A stretch of DNA of 64,000 nt from an uncultured Clostridia bacterium (GTDB lineage: Bacteria; Bacillota; Clostridia; TANB77; CAG-508), in the NCBI GenBank assembly GCA_928721565.1, contig OV788638.1:1178001-1242000 (forward strand). Reading direction: 5' to 3'. Made by a program: the position numbers and the translations under genes. The notes below the pieces were generated by a model that saw only the letters and a program-made list of their open reading frames with translations, was not told the origin of the DNA and searched no databases. How positions within the stretch are numbered: position 1 is the first letter of the stretch; the number at the start of each line of letters is the position of its first letter. Shown here in pieces: positions 49,597 to 58,641 of the stretch.

Positions 49597-50289
49597 ATGA
49601 TTTATTCAAAAGAATTAGAAAATATGTGCAGTGTTGCAAAAGGAGTAGACCACGGACCAGCACCAATCCCAGAAGAGGGAAAATGGGTAAAAGCTAAAGA
49701 AATAAAAGACATATCTGGATTAACACATGGTATAGGATGGTGTGCACCACAACAAGGAGCATGTAAATTAACATTAAATGTAAAAGATGGAATAATCCAA
49801 GAAGCATTAATAGAAACAATTGGATGTTCAGGAATGACACATTCAGCTGCAATGGCAGGAGAAATTCTAACAGGAAAAACAATTTTAGAAGCATTAAACA
49901 CTGACTTAGTATGTGATGCTATAAATACTGCTATGAGAGAATTATTCTTACAAATAGTATATGGAAGAACACAAACTGCATTCTCAGAAGGTGGACTTCC
50001 AGTAGGAGCTGGACTTGAAGATCTAGGAAAAGGACATACATCACAAGTTGGAACAATTTATTCAAGTACATTAAAAGGACCAAGATATTTACAATTAACA
50101 GAAGGTTATATTGTAGAATTAGGTTTAGACAAAGATGACCAAATAATTGGTTACAAATATGTTCACATGGGAAAAATGATGGATAATATCAAAAAAGGAA
50201 TTGACCCAATGGAAGCTATTGAAAAAGCTTCTAGTACATATGGAAGATTTGATGAAGCTGTTAAGAAAATAGATCCACGTGAAGAATAA
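49597..50289 (+). CDS. NifU/IscU-like iron-sulfur scaffold homologue
   Basis: 230 residues. GWCAPQQGACKLTLNVKDG and ETIGCSGMTHSAAMAGEILTG match the NifU/IscU N-terminal fold with its Cys positions; a C-terminal extension (GYIVELGLDKDDQIIGYKYV) is family-specific. This type is regularly found beside GGGtGRT proteins in Clostridia, as here (the MazG gene lies between). Function outside classical Fe-S assembly is likely. AAAGGAG selects ATG 49597 over 49579. Confidence 0.85.
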   Translation: MIYSKELENMCSVAKGVDHGPAPIPEEGKWVKAKEIKDISGLTHGIGWCAPQQGACKLTLNVKDGIIQEALIETIGCSGMTHSAAMAGEILTGKTILEALNTDLVCDAINTAMRELFLQIVYGRTQTAFSEGGLPVGAGLEDLGKGHTSQVGTIYSSTLKGPRYLQLTEGYIVELGLDKDDQIIGYKYVHMGKMMDNIKKGIDPMEAIEKASSTYGRFDEAVKKIDPREE

Positions 50290-50315
50290 AAAATAAATAA
50301 AAAGGATTGAATAAT

Positions 50316-50642
50316 ATGATAAATGAATTAGTCGAAAGAGCACATAATAATAGTGTTAAGCATGGATTTTGGGAAAAAGAAAGAGATTTTGGAGAAATAA
50401 TTGCATTAATGCACACAGAACTTTCAGAAGCATTCGAAGAATACAGACATGGAAGAGCATTAAATGAAACATATTATGAAAATGAAACAAAACCTTGCGG
50501 GATACCATCAGAATTAGCAGATGTAATAATAAGAATATTTGACTTTTGTGGTGGAAATGATATTGACTTAGAAAAAATTATATTAGAAAAGATGGAATAT
50601 AATGAAACAAGACCATATAAACATGGGCAAAAGAAATGTTAA
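50316..50642 (+). CDS. MazG-like nucleotide pyrophosphohydrolase
   Basis: 108 residues, all helical. MHTELSEAFEEYRHGR and SELADVIIRIFDFCG provide the ExxE...ExxD metal-binding pattern of MazG/dUTPase-like NTP pyrophosphohydrolases, with a C-terminal KMEYNETRPYKHGQKKC typical of the clade. Would cleave non-canonical or excess NTPs. AAAGGA at 50301-50306 selects ATG 50316. Cotranscribed with neighbours. Confidence 0.88.
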   Translation: MINELVERAHNNSVKHGFWEKERDFGEIIALMHTELSEAFEEYRHGRALNETYYENETKPCGIPSELADVIIRIFDFCGGNDIDLEKIILEKMEYNETRPYKHGQKKC

Positions 50643-50658
50643 AATAGGAGGAATAAAA

Positions 50659-51660
50659 ATGGCAGTAACATTTGAAAGTTATGAAAGAAGAATAGATCAA
50701 ATAAAACCAGTAATGGAAAAATACGGAATAAAAGACTTTGAAGATGCATTAAAAATATGTACAGACAAAGGATTTAATCCATATGAAATAGTAAAAGGAG
50801 TACAACCAATATGTTTTGAAAATGCAGCTTGGGCATATACATTAGGAGCAGCAATAGCAATCAAAAAAGGATGTACAAAAGCAGCAGATGCAGCAAAAGC
50901 AATTGGAGAAGGATTACAAGCATTTTGTATTCCAGGATCTGTTGCAGATGACAGAAAAGTAGGATTAGGACATGGAAACTTAGCATCAATGTTATTATCA
51001 GAAGATACAAAATGTTTTGCGTTCTTAGCAGGACATGAAAGTTTTGCAGCTGCAGAAGGTGCTATTGGTATAGCAAAATCTGCAAACAAAGTAAGAAAAG
51101 AACCATTAAGAGTAATTTTAAATGGTTTAGGAAAAGATGCAGCACAAGTAATTTCAAGAATAAATGGATTTACATATGTAAAAACAGATTTTGATTTCTT
51201 CACAGGAAAAGTAAATGTAGTAGAAGAAATCAAATATTCAGATGGTGAAAGAAGCCAAGTAAGATGCTATGGAGCAAATGATGTTAGAGAAGGAGTAGCA
51301 ATCATGTGGATGGAAGATGTTGACGTATCTATTACAGGAAATTCAACAAACCCAACAAGATTCCAACATCCAGTTGCAGGAACATATAAGAAAGAAAGAT
51401 TAGAAGCAGGAAAGAAATATTTCTCAGTTGCTTCAGGTGGTGGAACAGGTAGAACACTTCACCCAGACAATATGGCTGCAGGACCAGCTTCATATGGTAT
51501 GACAGATACTATGGGAAGAATGCATTCAGATGCACAATTTGCAGGTTCATCTTCAGTACCAGCACACGTAGAAATGATGGGATTAATCGGTATGGGTAAT
51601 AACCCAATGGTTGGTGCATCAGTTGCAGTAGCTGTTGCAGTTGAAGAAGCTATGAAATAA
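50659..51660 (+). CDS. GGGtGRT family protein
   Basis: A 333-residue protein of the GGGtGRT family, named for SVASGGGTGRTLHPDNM near residue 260. Other conserved blocks are FENAAWAYTLGAAIAIKKG, CIPGSVADDRKVGLGHGNLA and GLIGMGNNPMVGASVAVAVA. Function unknown; it consistently accompanies a NifU-like protein. AGGAGG selects ATG 50659 (the longer frame from 50602 overlaps mazG). Last gene before a very strong terminator. Confidence 0.9.
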   Translation: MAVTFESYERRIDQIKPVMEKYGIKDFEDALKICTDKGFNPYEIVKGVQPICFENAAWAYTLGAAIAIKKGCTKAADAAKAIGEGLQAFCIPGSVADDRKVGLGHGNLASMLLSEDTKCFAFLAGHESFAAAEGAIGIAKSANKVRKEPLRVILNGLGKDAAQVISRINGFTYVKTDFDFFTGKVNVVEEIKYSDGERSQVRCYGANDVREGVAIMWMEDVDVSITGNSTNPTRFQHPVAGTYKKERLEAGKKYFSVASGGGTGRTLHPDNMAAGPASYGMTDTMGRMHSDAQFAGSSSVPAHVEMMGLIGMGNNPMVGASVAVAVAVEEAMK

Positions 51661-51684
51661 TTTTAAAAAATATAAAGAAAGAGG

Positions 51685-51729
51685 AGGACGAAGTGAATGA
51701 TAAATTTTATCAATTGCTTTGTCCTTTTT
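51685..51729 (+). terminator. Strong terminator between GGGtGRT gene and eno
   Basis: 19-position stem (15 Watson-Crick, three wobble, one mismatch): AGGACGAAGTGAATGATAA with TTATCAATTGCTTTGTCCT, 3-base loop, T5. It separates eno from the rest of the glycolytic cluster; a new -35 (TTGATT, 51728) begins in its tail. Confidence 0.88.
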
Positions 51730-51795
51730 GATTAACTTTTTAATAAATGATTCATAATATAAATAGAATTAAAAATGAGAAAGGAATGAATTTTT

Positions 51796-53103
51796 ATGAA
51801 AAGTTATTTAGAAATCGAAAGCGTAGAAGCTTTAGAAGTATTAGACTCAAGAGGAAACCCAACAGTACAAGTTATGGTAGAATTAATAGATGGATCAGTT
51901 GGAGTAGCAATGGTACCGTCAGGAGCTTCAACAGGAGCATTTGAAGCAGTTGAATTAAGAGATGGAGATTCATCAAGATATATGGGAAAAGGTGTATTAA
52001 AAGCAGTTGAAAATGTAAATACAATAATAGCACCAGAATTAGAAGGAATGAATGCATATGATCAACCATTAATAGATAAAACACTTATCGAATTAGATGG
52101 AACAGACAATAAAGGAAGATTAGGAGCTAATGCTACATTAGGAGTATCTTTAGCAGTTGCAAAAGCAGCAGCAGAATCTTTAGGAATGGAATTATATAAA
52201 TATATTGGTGGAGTTAATGCAAAAACAATGCCAGTTCCAATGATGAACATCATGAACGGTGGAAAACATGCAGATTCAACATTAAGTGTACAAGAATTTA
52301 TGATTATGCCAGTAGGAGCAAAATCATTTAAAGAATGTTTACGTATGTGTGCTGAAATATATCATACATTAAAGAAAGTTTTAAAATCTAAAGGATTAGG
52401 AACAGGTGTTGGAGATGAAGGTGGATTTGCACCAAATGTTAAAGATGAAGATGAAGCACTTCAATTAATTGTAGAAGCAATAAAAGAAGCTGGATATAAA
52501 CCAGGAGAAGAAGTTTGTTTAGCATTAGATTTAGCAGCAACAGAAATGTATGATGAAGCTAAGAAGATAGGAAAAGAAGGATGTTATCATTTCTGGAAAA
52601 TTAATGAAACAAAAACATGTGATGAAATGATAGACTTTATAGCAGACTTATGTGAAAGATACCCAATAATTTCAGTTGAAGATGGATTAGCAGAAGAAGA
52701 CTGGGATGGATGGAAAAAACTAACAGACAGATTAGGAGCAAAAGTTCAATTAGTTGGTGATGACTTATTCGTAACAAATATTAAGAGATTGCAAAAAGGA
52801 CTTGATATGGGAGTTACAAACAGTATTCTTATCAAATTAAATCAAATAGGAACATTAACAGAAACATTAGATGCTATTGAATTGGCAAAGAAAAATGGAT
52901 ATACAGCAGTAGTATCACATAGAAGTGGTGAAACAGAAGATACAACATTAGCAGATGTTGCTGTTGCTACAAATGCTGGACAAATAAAAACAGGTGCACC
53001 ATGCAGAACAGATAGAGTTGCAAAATATAATAGATTACTAAATATCGAGAATGAATTAGATGATATTGCAATATACCCTGGAAGAAAAGGTCTTAATAAA
53101 TAA
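51796..53103 (+). CDS. eno: Enolase (phosphopyruvate hydratase)
   Basis: 435 residues. LDSRGNPTVQV, PSGASTGAFEA, MNIMNGGKHAD, GVGDEGGFAPN, SVEDGLAEEDWDGW, KLNQIGTLTET and SHRSGETEDTT are the enolase active-site blocks. Full length. AAAGGAA precedes ATG. Probably has its own promoter (TTGATT then CATAAT, 51728-51758, long spacing) because of the terminator upstream. Confidence 0.98.
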   Translation: MKSYLEIESVEALEVLDSRGNPTVQVMVELIDGSVGVAMVPSGASTGAFEAVELRDGDSSRYMGKGVLKAVENVNTIIAPELEGMNAYDQPLIDKTLIELDGTDNKGRLGANATLGVSLAVAKAAAESLGMELYKYIGGVNAKTMPVPMMNIMNGGKHADSTLSVQEFMIMPVGAKSFKECLRMCAEIYHTLKKVLKSKGLGTGVGDEGGFAPNVKDEDEALQLIVEAIKEAGYKPGEEVCLALDLAATEMYDEAKKIGKEGCYHFWKINETKTCDEMIDFIADLCERYPIISVEDGLAEEDWDGWKKLTDRLGAKVQLVGDDLFVTNIKRLQKGLDMGVTNSILIKLNQIGTLTETLDAIELAKKNGYTAVVSHRSGETEDTTLADVAVATNAGQIKTGAPCRTDRVAKYNRLLNIENELDDIAIYPGRKGLNK

Positions 53104-53108
53104 ATTGT

Positions 53109-53140
53109 AAAAAGTACAAGAAAAAACTTGTACTTTTTTT
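53109..53140 (+). terminator. Terminator of eno
   Basis: AAAAAGTACAAG/CTTGTACTTTTT with A6 loop and T7. Confidence 0.87.
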
Positions 53141-53156
53141 AATTTAATGATATGAT
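53128..53156 (+). promoter_or_regulatory. Promoter of the rfb operon, overlapping the eno terminator
   Basis: TTGTAC within the right arm of the terminator, 17-base spacer and TATGAT (53151-53156), 51 bases before rfbD. Confidence 0.5.
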
Positions 53157-53206
53157 AGACACGAAAAATTTAAAATTAAGTCTAAATTTAGAAAGGAAGA
53201 TAGATA

Positions 53207-54079
53207 ATGAAGATTTTAGTAACAGGTGCAAACGGAATGTTGGCAAAAGAAGTTAAAGAAAAATTTGGAAAAGAAAATGAAATAATCGCAACAGACGTTT
53301 CTGAATTAGATATCACAAACGAAAAAGCTGTAATGGATTATATAATAAATTTGAAACCAGAATATGTTATAAATTGTGCCGCTTACACTGCAGTTGATAA
53401 AGCAGAAGAAAATTATGAATTAGCAGACAGAATTAATGGTGATGGTCCAGCAAATTTGGCTAAAGCAGCTAAAGCAGCAGGGGCAAAATTAGTACATATT
53501 TCAACTGATTATGTATTTGGAGGAGACTTAGATATTTCTAAAGATTATAAAGAAGATGATGCCAAAGCTCCTGTAACAGCATATGGAAAAACTAAACTAC
53601 GTGGTGAACAAGGAATTGAAAAAAATATGGATGAATACTATATTTTTAGAACAGCATGGCTATATGGAATTGGAGGAAACAATTTCGTAAAAACAATGAC
53701 AAAATTAGGATCAACAAGAGATGAAATAAATGTAGTTTCAGATCAACATGGAAGCCCAACATATGCTAAAGACCTAACAGAAATAATATATCAAGCAATA
53801 GAAAAACAAATACCTTATGGAATATATAATGCAACAAATGAAGGATATACAACATGGTATGAATTTACAAAAGAAATTCTTGCTGAACAAGGAATTAATT
53901 GTAAAGTAAATCCAGTTACAACAGAAGAATATATTGATATGATGAAAATTACACAAGCTAAAAGACCATTTAATTCTCAAATGTCAAAAGCAAAACTAGA
54001 AGCATGTGGAATTAAAGTTCCAGATTGGAAAGATGGTTTAAAAAGATATTTAGAAGAAGCAAAAAACTTAGAACAATAG
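53207..54079 (+). CDS. rfbD: dTDP-4-dehydrorhamnose reductase
   Basis: A 290-residue short-chain dehydrogenase catalysing the last step of dTDP-L-rhamnose synthesis. NAD(P)-binding TGANGMLAKEV at the N-terminus, NCAAYTAVDKAEENYELA, STDYVFGG, the catalytic YGKTK and FRTAWLYG. First gene of a four-gene operon in the order D-A-C-B. GAAAGGAAG precedes ATG. Confidence 0.96.
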   Translation: MKILVTGANGMLAKEVKEKFGKENEIIATDVSELDITNEKAVMDYIINLKPEYVINCAAYTAVDKAEENYELADRINGDGPANLAKAAKAAGAKLVHISTDYVFGGDLDISKDYKEDDAKAPVTAYGKTKLRGEQGIEKNMDEYYIFRTAWLYGIGGNNFVKTMTKLGSTRDEINVVSDQHGSPTYAKDLTEIIYQAIEKQIPYGIYNATNEGYTTWYEFTKEILAEQGINCKVNPVTTEEYIDMMKITQAKRPFNSQMSKAKLEACGIKVPDWKDGLKRYLEEAKNLEQ

Positions 54080-54094
54080 AAAGGAAGGAATATT

Positions 54095-54985
54095 ATGAAA
54101 AACAGAAAAGGAATCATTCTAGCAGGAGGAAGTGGAACAAGACTATATCCATTAACACTTGCAATATCAAAACAAATAATGCCAGTATATGATAAACCAA
54201 TGATTTATTATCCATTATCAATATTAATGCAAGCAGATATAAGAGAGGTATTAATAATCACAACTCCAAGAGATCTAGAAACATTTAAAAGCTTGTTAGG
54301 AGATGGTTCACAATGGGGAATGAAATTCGAATATAAAGTTCAAGAAAAACCAAATGGACTAGCAGAAGCATTTATAATTGGAGAAGATTTTATAGGTGAT
54401 GACAATGTTGCTATGATATTAGGTGATAATATGTTTTATGGTGAACATTTAGCAGAAAAATTAAAAGAAGCAAATGAAAGAGAAGATGAAGCTACAATAT
54501 TTGGATATTATGTAAAAGATCCTAGAGCTTATGGAGTTGTTGAAATTGACAAAGACGGAAAAGCTGTATCAATAGAAGAAAAACCGGTTCAACCAAAATC
54601 AAATTATGCAGTACCAGGATTATATTTCTATACAAATGAAGTTATCAATATAGCAAAAAATGTAAAACCATCAGCAAGAGGTGAACTTGAAATAACCACA
54701 GTAAATGAAGAATATATGAAACGTGGACAACTTAAAGTAGAAAAATTAGGTAGAGGAATGACATGGTTTGATACAGGAACACATGATGCATTAATTGAAA
54801 CTGCAAGTTTCGTACAAACAATTCAAAAAAGACAAGGATTACAAATTTGTTGCCCAGAAGAAATTGCATTTGATAAAGGTTGGATAACTGATAATAAACT
54901 AATAGACTTAGCACAAAAATACATGAAAACAGATTATGGAAAATACTTGAAAGATGTTGCAGAAGATGTTTTTGGAGAAGAATAG
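54095..54985 (+). CDS. rfbA: Glucose-1-phosphate thymidylyltransferase
   Basis: 296 residues. GIILAGGSGTRLYPLT binds the nucleotide; IMPVYDKPMIYYPLS, ILGDNMFYG, EEKPVQPKSNYAVPGLYFY and TWFDTGTHDAL are standard RmlA motifs. Makes dTDP-glucose from dTTP and glucose-1-phosphate, usually feedback-inhibited by dTDP-rhamnose. AAAGGAAGG precedes ATG. Confidence 0.97.
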   Translation: MKNRKGIILAGGSGTRLYPLTLAISKQIMPVYDKPMIYYPLSILMQADIREVLIITTPRDLETFKSLLGDGSQWGMKFEYKVQEKPNGLAEAFIIGEDFIGDDNVAMILGDNMFYGEHLAEKLKEANEREDEATIFGYYVKDPRAYGVVEIDKDGKAVSIEEKPVQPKSNYAVPGLYFYTNEVINIAKNVKPSARGELEITTVNEEYMKRGQLKVEKLGRGMTWFDTGTHDALIETASFVQTIQKRQGLQICCPEEIAFDKGWITDNKLIDLAQKYMKTDYGKYLKDVAEDVFGEE

Positions 54986-55001
54986 AAAGAAGGAAGAAAA
55001 A

Positions 55002-55583
55002 ATGGGAAAATTTAAAAGAATAGATACTTTAATAGATGGAGTATGTATAATAGAACCAACAGTATTTGGAGATAATAGAGGATATTTCATGGAAACATAC
55101 AGCAAAGCTGATTTTGCGGAAATAGGATTAAATTATGACTTTGTGCAAGATAATCAATCAAAATCTAAAAGAGGTGTTTTAAGAGGATTACATTTTCAAA
55201 AAGAGAACACACAAGCAAAATTAGTAAGATGTATTAAAGGCGAAGTATTTGATGTAGCAGTAGACTTACGCCCAGGAAGCAAAACATATGGAAAATGGGA
55301 AGGAGTAATTCTAACAGAAGAAAATAAAAAAATGTTTATGATTCCAAAGGGATTTGCACATGGATTTTTAGTATTATCAGATGAAGCAGAATTTGCTTAT
55401 AAATGTGATGATATATATAATCATGAAGCAGAAGGTGGTTTAAAATTTGATGACCCAGATATAGGAATAGAATGGCCAATGGGAGACTTAAAACCAGAAG
55501 ACTTATTAACATCTGAAAAAGATGCAAAATGGCCATCATTAAAAGAATTAAAAGCAACAAACTTATTTGAAAATTTAAAATAA
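55002..55583 (+). CDS. rfbC: dTDP-4-dehydrorhamnose 3,5-epimerase
   Basis: 193 residues of cupin fold. FGDNRGYFMETY, QSKSKRGVLRGLHFQ (with catalytic His), VFDVAVDLRPGSKTYG, and MIPKGFAHGFLVLSDEAEF with the second conserved residues. AAGAAGG at about 54988-54994 selects ATG 55002; a longer frame from 54954 overlaps rfbA. Confidence 0.97.
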   Translation: MGKFKRIDTLIDGVCIIEPTVFGDNRGYFMETYSKADFAEIGLNYDFVQDNQSKSKRGVLRGLHFQKENTQAKLVRCIKGEVFDVAVDLRPGSKTYGKWEGVILTEENKKMFMIPKGFAHGFLVLSDEAEFAYKCDDIYNHEAEGGLKFDDPDIGIEWPMGDLKPEDLLTSEKDAKWPSLKELKATNLFENLK

Positions 55584-55596
55584 AGGAGATAAAAAA

Positions 55597-56562
55597 ATGA
55601 AAAATATAATGGTAACAGGAGCAGCAGGATTTATAGGAGCAAACTTTGCAGAATATTTTGTAAACAAACATCCTGACTATAATATAATAGTAGTAGACAA
55701 ATTAACATATGCAGGGAATCTAGCAAATCTAGATAAGGTAAAAGACAAAATCACATTTGTACAAGCAGATATATGTGACTTTGAAAAAATGCAAGAGGTA
55801 TTTGAAAAATACCAAATTAATGGTGTAATTCACTTTGCAGCAGAATCACATGTTGATAACAGTATAAAAACACCATTTGTATTTACAAAAACAAATGTAT
55901 TAGGAACACATACATTATTAGAAACAGCTAGAAGAGCATGGGGAGAAGGTTCAGAAAACAAATTTGTACATATATCAACTGACGAGGTATATGGTGCATT
56001 AGGAGAAACAGGATATTTCACAGAAACATCTCCAATTCAACCAAGTAGCCCATATTCATCATCAAAAGCAAGTTCAGATTTAGTTGCATTAGCATATCAT
56101 ACAACATATAAAATGAATGTAACTGTAACAAACTGTTCAAATAATTATGGACCATATCAACATAACGAAAAATTAATTCCTCATATGATTAAATTAGCTT
56201 TAAATGACGAAAAATTACCTGTATATGGCGAAGGAAATAATATCAGAGATTGGCTATATGTAGAAGATCATTGCAAAGCAATAGATATGGTATTCCACAA
56301 CGGTAGAGCAGGAGAAAGATATAATATAGGTGGACACAATGAAAAGAGAAATATTGAAATTGTAAAACTTATATTACAACGTTTAGGAAAATCAGAAGAT
56401 TTAATCGAACATGTTGCAGATAGGAAAGGACATGATTATAGATATGCAATAGACCCAACAAAAATAAAAACAGAATTAGGTTGGGAACCTGAAACAAAAT
56501 TCGAAGACGGAATTGTAAAAACAATAGATTGGTATTTAGCAAATCCAGACTGGTTAAAATAA
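55597..56562 (+). CDS. rfbB: dTDP-glucose 4,6-dehydratase
   Basis: 321 residues, extended short-chain dehydrogenase. TGAAGFIGANF binds NAD; HFAAESHVDNSI, STDEVYG, the catalytic YSSSKASSDL (YxxxK) and NNYGPYQ are present. Completes the rhamnose precursor pathway, supplying cell-surface polysaccharide. AAAGGAG precedes ATG. Terminator follows. Confidence 0.97.
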   Translation: MKNIMVTGAAGFIGANFAEYFVNKHPDYNIIVVDKLTYAGNLANLDKVKDKITFVQADICDFEKMQEVFEKYQINGVIHFAAESHVDNSIKTPFVFTKTNVLGTHTLLETARRAWGEGSENKFVHISTDEVYGALGETGYFTETSPIQPSSPYSSSKASSDLVALAYHTTYKMNVTVTNCSNNYGPYQHNEKLIPHMIKLALNDEKLPVYGEGNNIRDWLYVEDHCKAIDMVFHNGRAGERYNIGGHNEKRNIEIVKLILQRLGKSEDLIEHVADRKGHDYRYAIDPTKIKTELGWEPETKFEDGIVKTIDWYLANPDWLK

Positions 56563-56566
56563 TTTT

Positions 56567-56604
56567 AAATAGCGGGAAGGAAGATTATTCCAACTCGCTA
56601 TTTT
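56567..56604 (+). terminator. Terminator of the rfb operon
   Basis: AAATAGCG/CGCTATTT with an inner GG/CC pairing and a T4 tail. Confidence 0.75.
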
Positions 56605-56625
56605 GTATTTTCGGAGAATATTATG

Positions 56626-56650
56626 ATTAAAAAATAAAGAATTAATTAAA
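56626..56650 (+). repeat. Target-site duplication, left copy, third IS
   Basis: 25 bases (starting ATTAAAAAATAAAG) identical to 57785-57809. Confidence 0.92.
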
Positions 56651-56701
56651 TATAGGTTTAAAATAGATATGTCACAAATACATTGAAAATAAAATATTGA
56701 A

Positions 56702-56764
56702 AAGAGAGCACAAAAATGATATTGTTTAAATGACCAAAAATAAACATATCGGAGGTGCTCTCTT
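56702..56764 (+). promoter_or_regulatory. Start-codon hairpin and loop promoter, third IS
   Basis: AAGAGAGCAC (56702-56711) pairs exactly with GTGCTCTCTT (56755-56764), which overlaps the end of GGAGG and touches the ATG at 56765. An extended -10-like TGA-TATTGT (56717-56725) is in the loop. Confidence 0.65.
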
Positions 56765-57730
56765 ATGGGTAATAATATCACAGATAGATTAAAATATAAA
56801 GAGTCAATAGTAAAATTTTCAAGAAAATATGGAGTGGCAAAAGCAGCATATAAATTCGGAGAATGTAAAAGAACAATATATAGATGGAGAAATAGATATG
56901 ATGGAACATTAGAAAGTTTAAAAGATAAATCAAGACGTCCACATTCACATCCAAATCAACATACAGAGGAAGAAATAAAATTAATAAAAAATTATAAAAG
57001 AAACAATAAAGATACGGGATTAGTAGTATTATGGATAAAATTACGTCAAGCAGGATATACAAGAACAATACAAGGATTGTATCATGCAATGCAAAGATTA
57101 GGAATATACAAAAAAACACCAAGCAAAAAGAAAGAAAGTGAACCGAATGAATGGGTATCAGGAGAATATCCAGGAGATAAGGTTCAAATAGATGTTAAGT
57201 ATGTTCCAAAGAAATGTATGAGCAAAGAATTACAGGAAAGAGGAGAAAAATTTTATCAATATACAGCAATAGATGAATATTCAAGATTAAGATATACATG
57301 GTTTACAAATGCACATGATACATATGCGTCAAGCGAATTTGCAAGAAGATTAGTAAAATATTTTCCGTTTAAAATAAAGACAATACAAACAGATAATGGA
57401 TTTGAATTTACAAATAGATTAAGTTGGCAAGCATTTTTGAAAGATAAAAAAACAATGTTTGAAAATACATTAGAAGAATTAGGATTAGAATATAAAGTAA
57501 TAAAGCCACATACACCAAAACAAAATGGAAGAGTAGAAAGAAGTCATAGAAAAGATCAAGAAAGATTTTACTATAAAAGAGTATTTTATAGTTTAGAGGA
57601 TTTAAGAAATCAAGGAAAAGAATGGAGAAAAGAATATAATAATTTTCCTATGAGGCCACTAGGATGGTTGAGTCCCAGGGAATTCATAAAAAAATATAAA
57701 AGTCAAGAAGAATCGTTATTTGCAATATAG
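56765..57730 (+). CDS. DDE (rve) transposase, IS481/IS1202-like, intact
   Basis: 321 residues, identical in sequence to the protein encoded at 11171-12136: helix-turn-helix in the first 60 residues, DDE core with VQIDVKYVP, IQTDNGFEF and GRVERSHRKDQERF, and complete C-terminus. GGAGG at 56751-56755 serves the ATG. It seems fully functional. Confidence 0.95.
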   Translation: MGNNITDRLKYKESIVKFSRKYGVAKAAYKFGECKRTIYRWRNRYDGTLESLKDKSRRPHSHPNQHTEEEIKLIKNYKRNNKDTGLVVLWIKLRQAGYTRTIQGLYHAMQRLGIYKKTPSKKKESEPNEWVSGEYPGDKVQIDVKYVPKKCMSKELQERGEKFYQYTAIDEYSRLRYTWFTNAHDTYASSEFARRLVKYFPFKIKTIQTDNGFEFTNRLSWQAFLKDKKTMFENTLEELGLEYKVIKPHTPKQNGRVERSHRKDQERFYYKRVFYSLEDLRNQGKEWRKEYNNFPMRPLGWLSPREFIKKYKSQEESLFAI

Positions 57731-57784
57731 GTGCTCAAAGTATTTATTTTAAATAATTTGTGACAAATGATTGACTAACCTACA

Positions 57785-57809
57785 ATTAAAAAATAAAGAA
57801 TTAATTAAA
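57785..57809 (+). repeat. Target-site duplication, right copy, third IS
   Basis: Exact copy of 56626-56650. Confidence 0.92.
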
Positions 57810-57813
57810 AATC

Positions 57814-57842
57814 TTGCTAAAAACAAAAAAAAGTAATATAAT
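57814..57842 (+). promoter_or_regulatory. Promoter of rsmE operon
   Basis: TTGCTA, 17-base spacer and TATAAT, beginning five bases after the IS target duplication. Confidence 0.7.
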
Positions 57843-57864
57843 AGATACATTAAAGGAGAACAAT

Positions 57865-58623
57865 ATGCCAAGATTTTTTGTAAAAAATGAACAAGTAAAA
57901 GAATCAACAATAGAAATAATAGGAGAAGATATAAAACACATAAAAAATGTACTTAGAAAACAAATAGGTGACGATATAGAAATATGTGATAAAGATTCTA
58001 AAAAATCATATATATGCGAAATCGAAAAAATAGGAGATAAAAATATCTTAACTAAAATTATAAAAGAATTACAAAGTAATGATAATAAAATAAAAGTTGA
58101 TATATATCAAGGGCTACCAAAAGCAGACAAAATGGAATTAATAATACAAAAATCTGTAGAACTAGGAGCAAATGCAATTATTCCAGTATCAATGAAAAGA
58201 TGTGTAGTAAAAATAACTTCTAAAGATGAAATGAAAAAAATAACTAGATGGCAAAAAATTGCAGAAAGTGCTGCAAAACAAAGTGGAAGAAATACAATAC
58301 CCGAAATAAGAAATATAATTAATATAGAAAAAGTTACTCAATTAATTAAAGAATATGATAGTGTAATAGTAGCATATGAAAATGAAAAATCAAATACAAT
58401 AAAACATGAGCTTTTAAACCTAAAAGAAAAAATTGAAACAAATAATAATATAAAAATTGCACTTGTTATTGGACCAGAAGGAGGTCTAGAAGAAAAGGAT
58501 GTTGAACTATTAAAACAAAATGGAGCAAAAATTGTAACATTAGGAAATAGAATATTAAGAACAGAAACAGTCGCATTAAACGTACTTAGTATTATTATGT
58601 ATGAGCTAGAGCAGACTGCTTAA
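57865..58623 (+). CDS. rsmE: 16S rRNA (uracil1498-N3)-methyltransferase
   Basis: 252 residues. N-terminal PUA-like domain (MPRFFVKN, HIKNVLRKQIGD) and a C-terminal SPOUT knot with ALVIGPEGGLEEKD and TLGNRILRTETVALN, which bind S-adenosylmethionine. Methylates U1498 in the decoding centre. AAAGGAG selects ATG 57865; the longer frame starts inside the promoter. Confidence 0.96.
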   Translation: MPRFFVKNEQVKESTIEIIGEDIKHIKNVLRKQIGDDIEICDKDSKKSYICEIEKIGDKNILTKIIKELQSNDNKIKVDIYQGLPKADKMELIIQKSVELGANAIIPVSMKRCVVKITSKDEMKKITRWQKIAESAAKQSGRNTIPEIRNIINIEKVTQLIKEYDSVIVAYENEKSNTIKHELLNLKEKIETNNNIKIALVIGPEGGLEEKDVELLKQNGAKIVTLGNRILRTETVALNVLSIIMYELEQTA

Positions 58624-58641
58624 GGAAAGGATTTAATAAAA

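Larger units (their letters stand above)
56651..57784 (+). mobile_element. Insertion sequence, 1134 bp, second full copy
   Basis: Same element as 11117-12250 in plus orientation, with ends TATAGGTTTAAAATAG and ACTAACCTACA and 25-bp exact flanking repeats. It landed between the rfb terminator and the rsmE promoter without damaging either. Confidence 0.95.

Noticed and set aside
51693..51731. Twelve-residue leader peptide (MNDKFYQLLCPF) upstream of eno
   Set aside because: It lies entirely in the arms of a strong terminator whose A/G-rich left arm mimics a ribosome site; no regulatory codon run.
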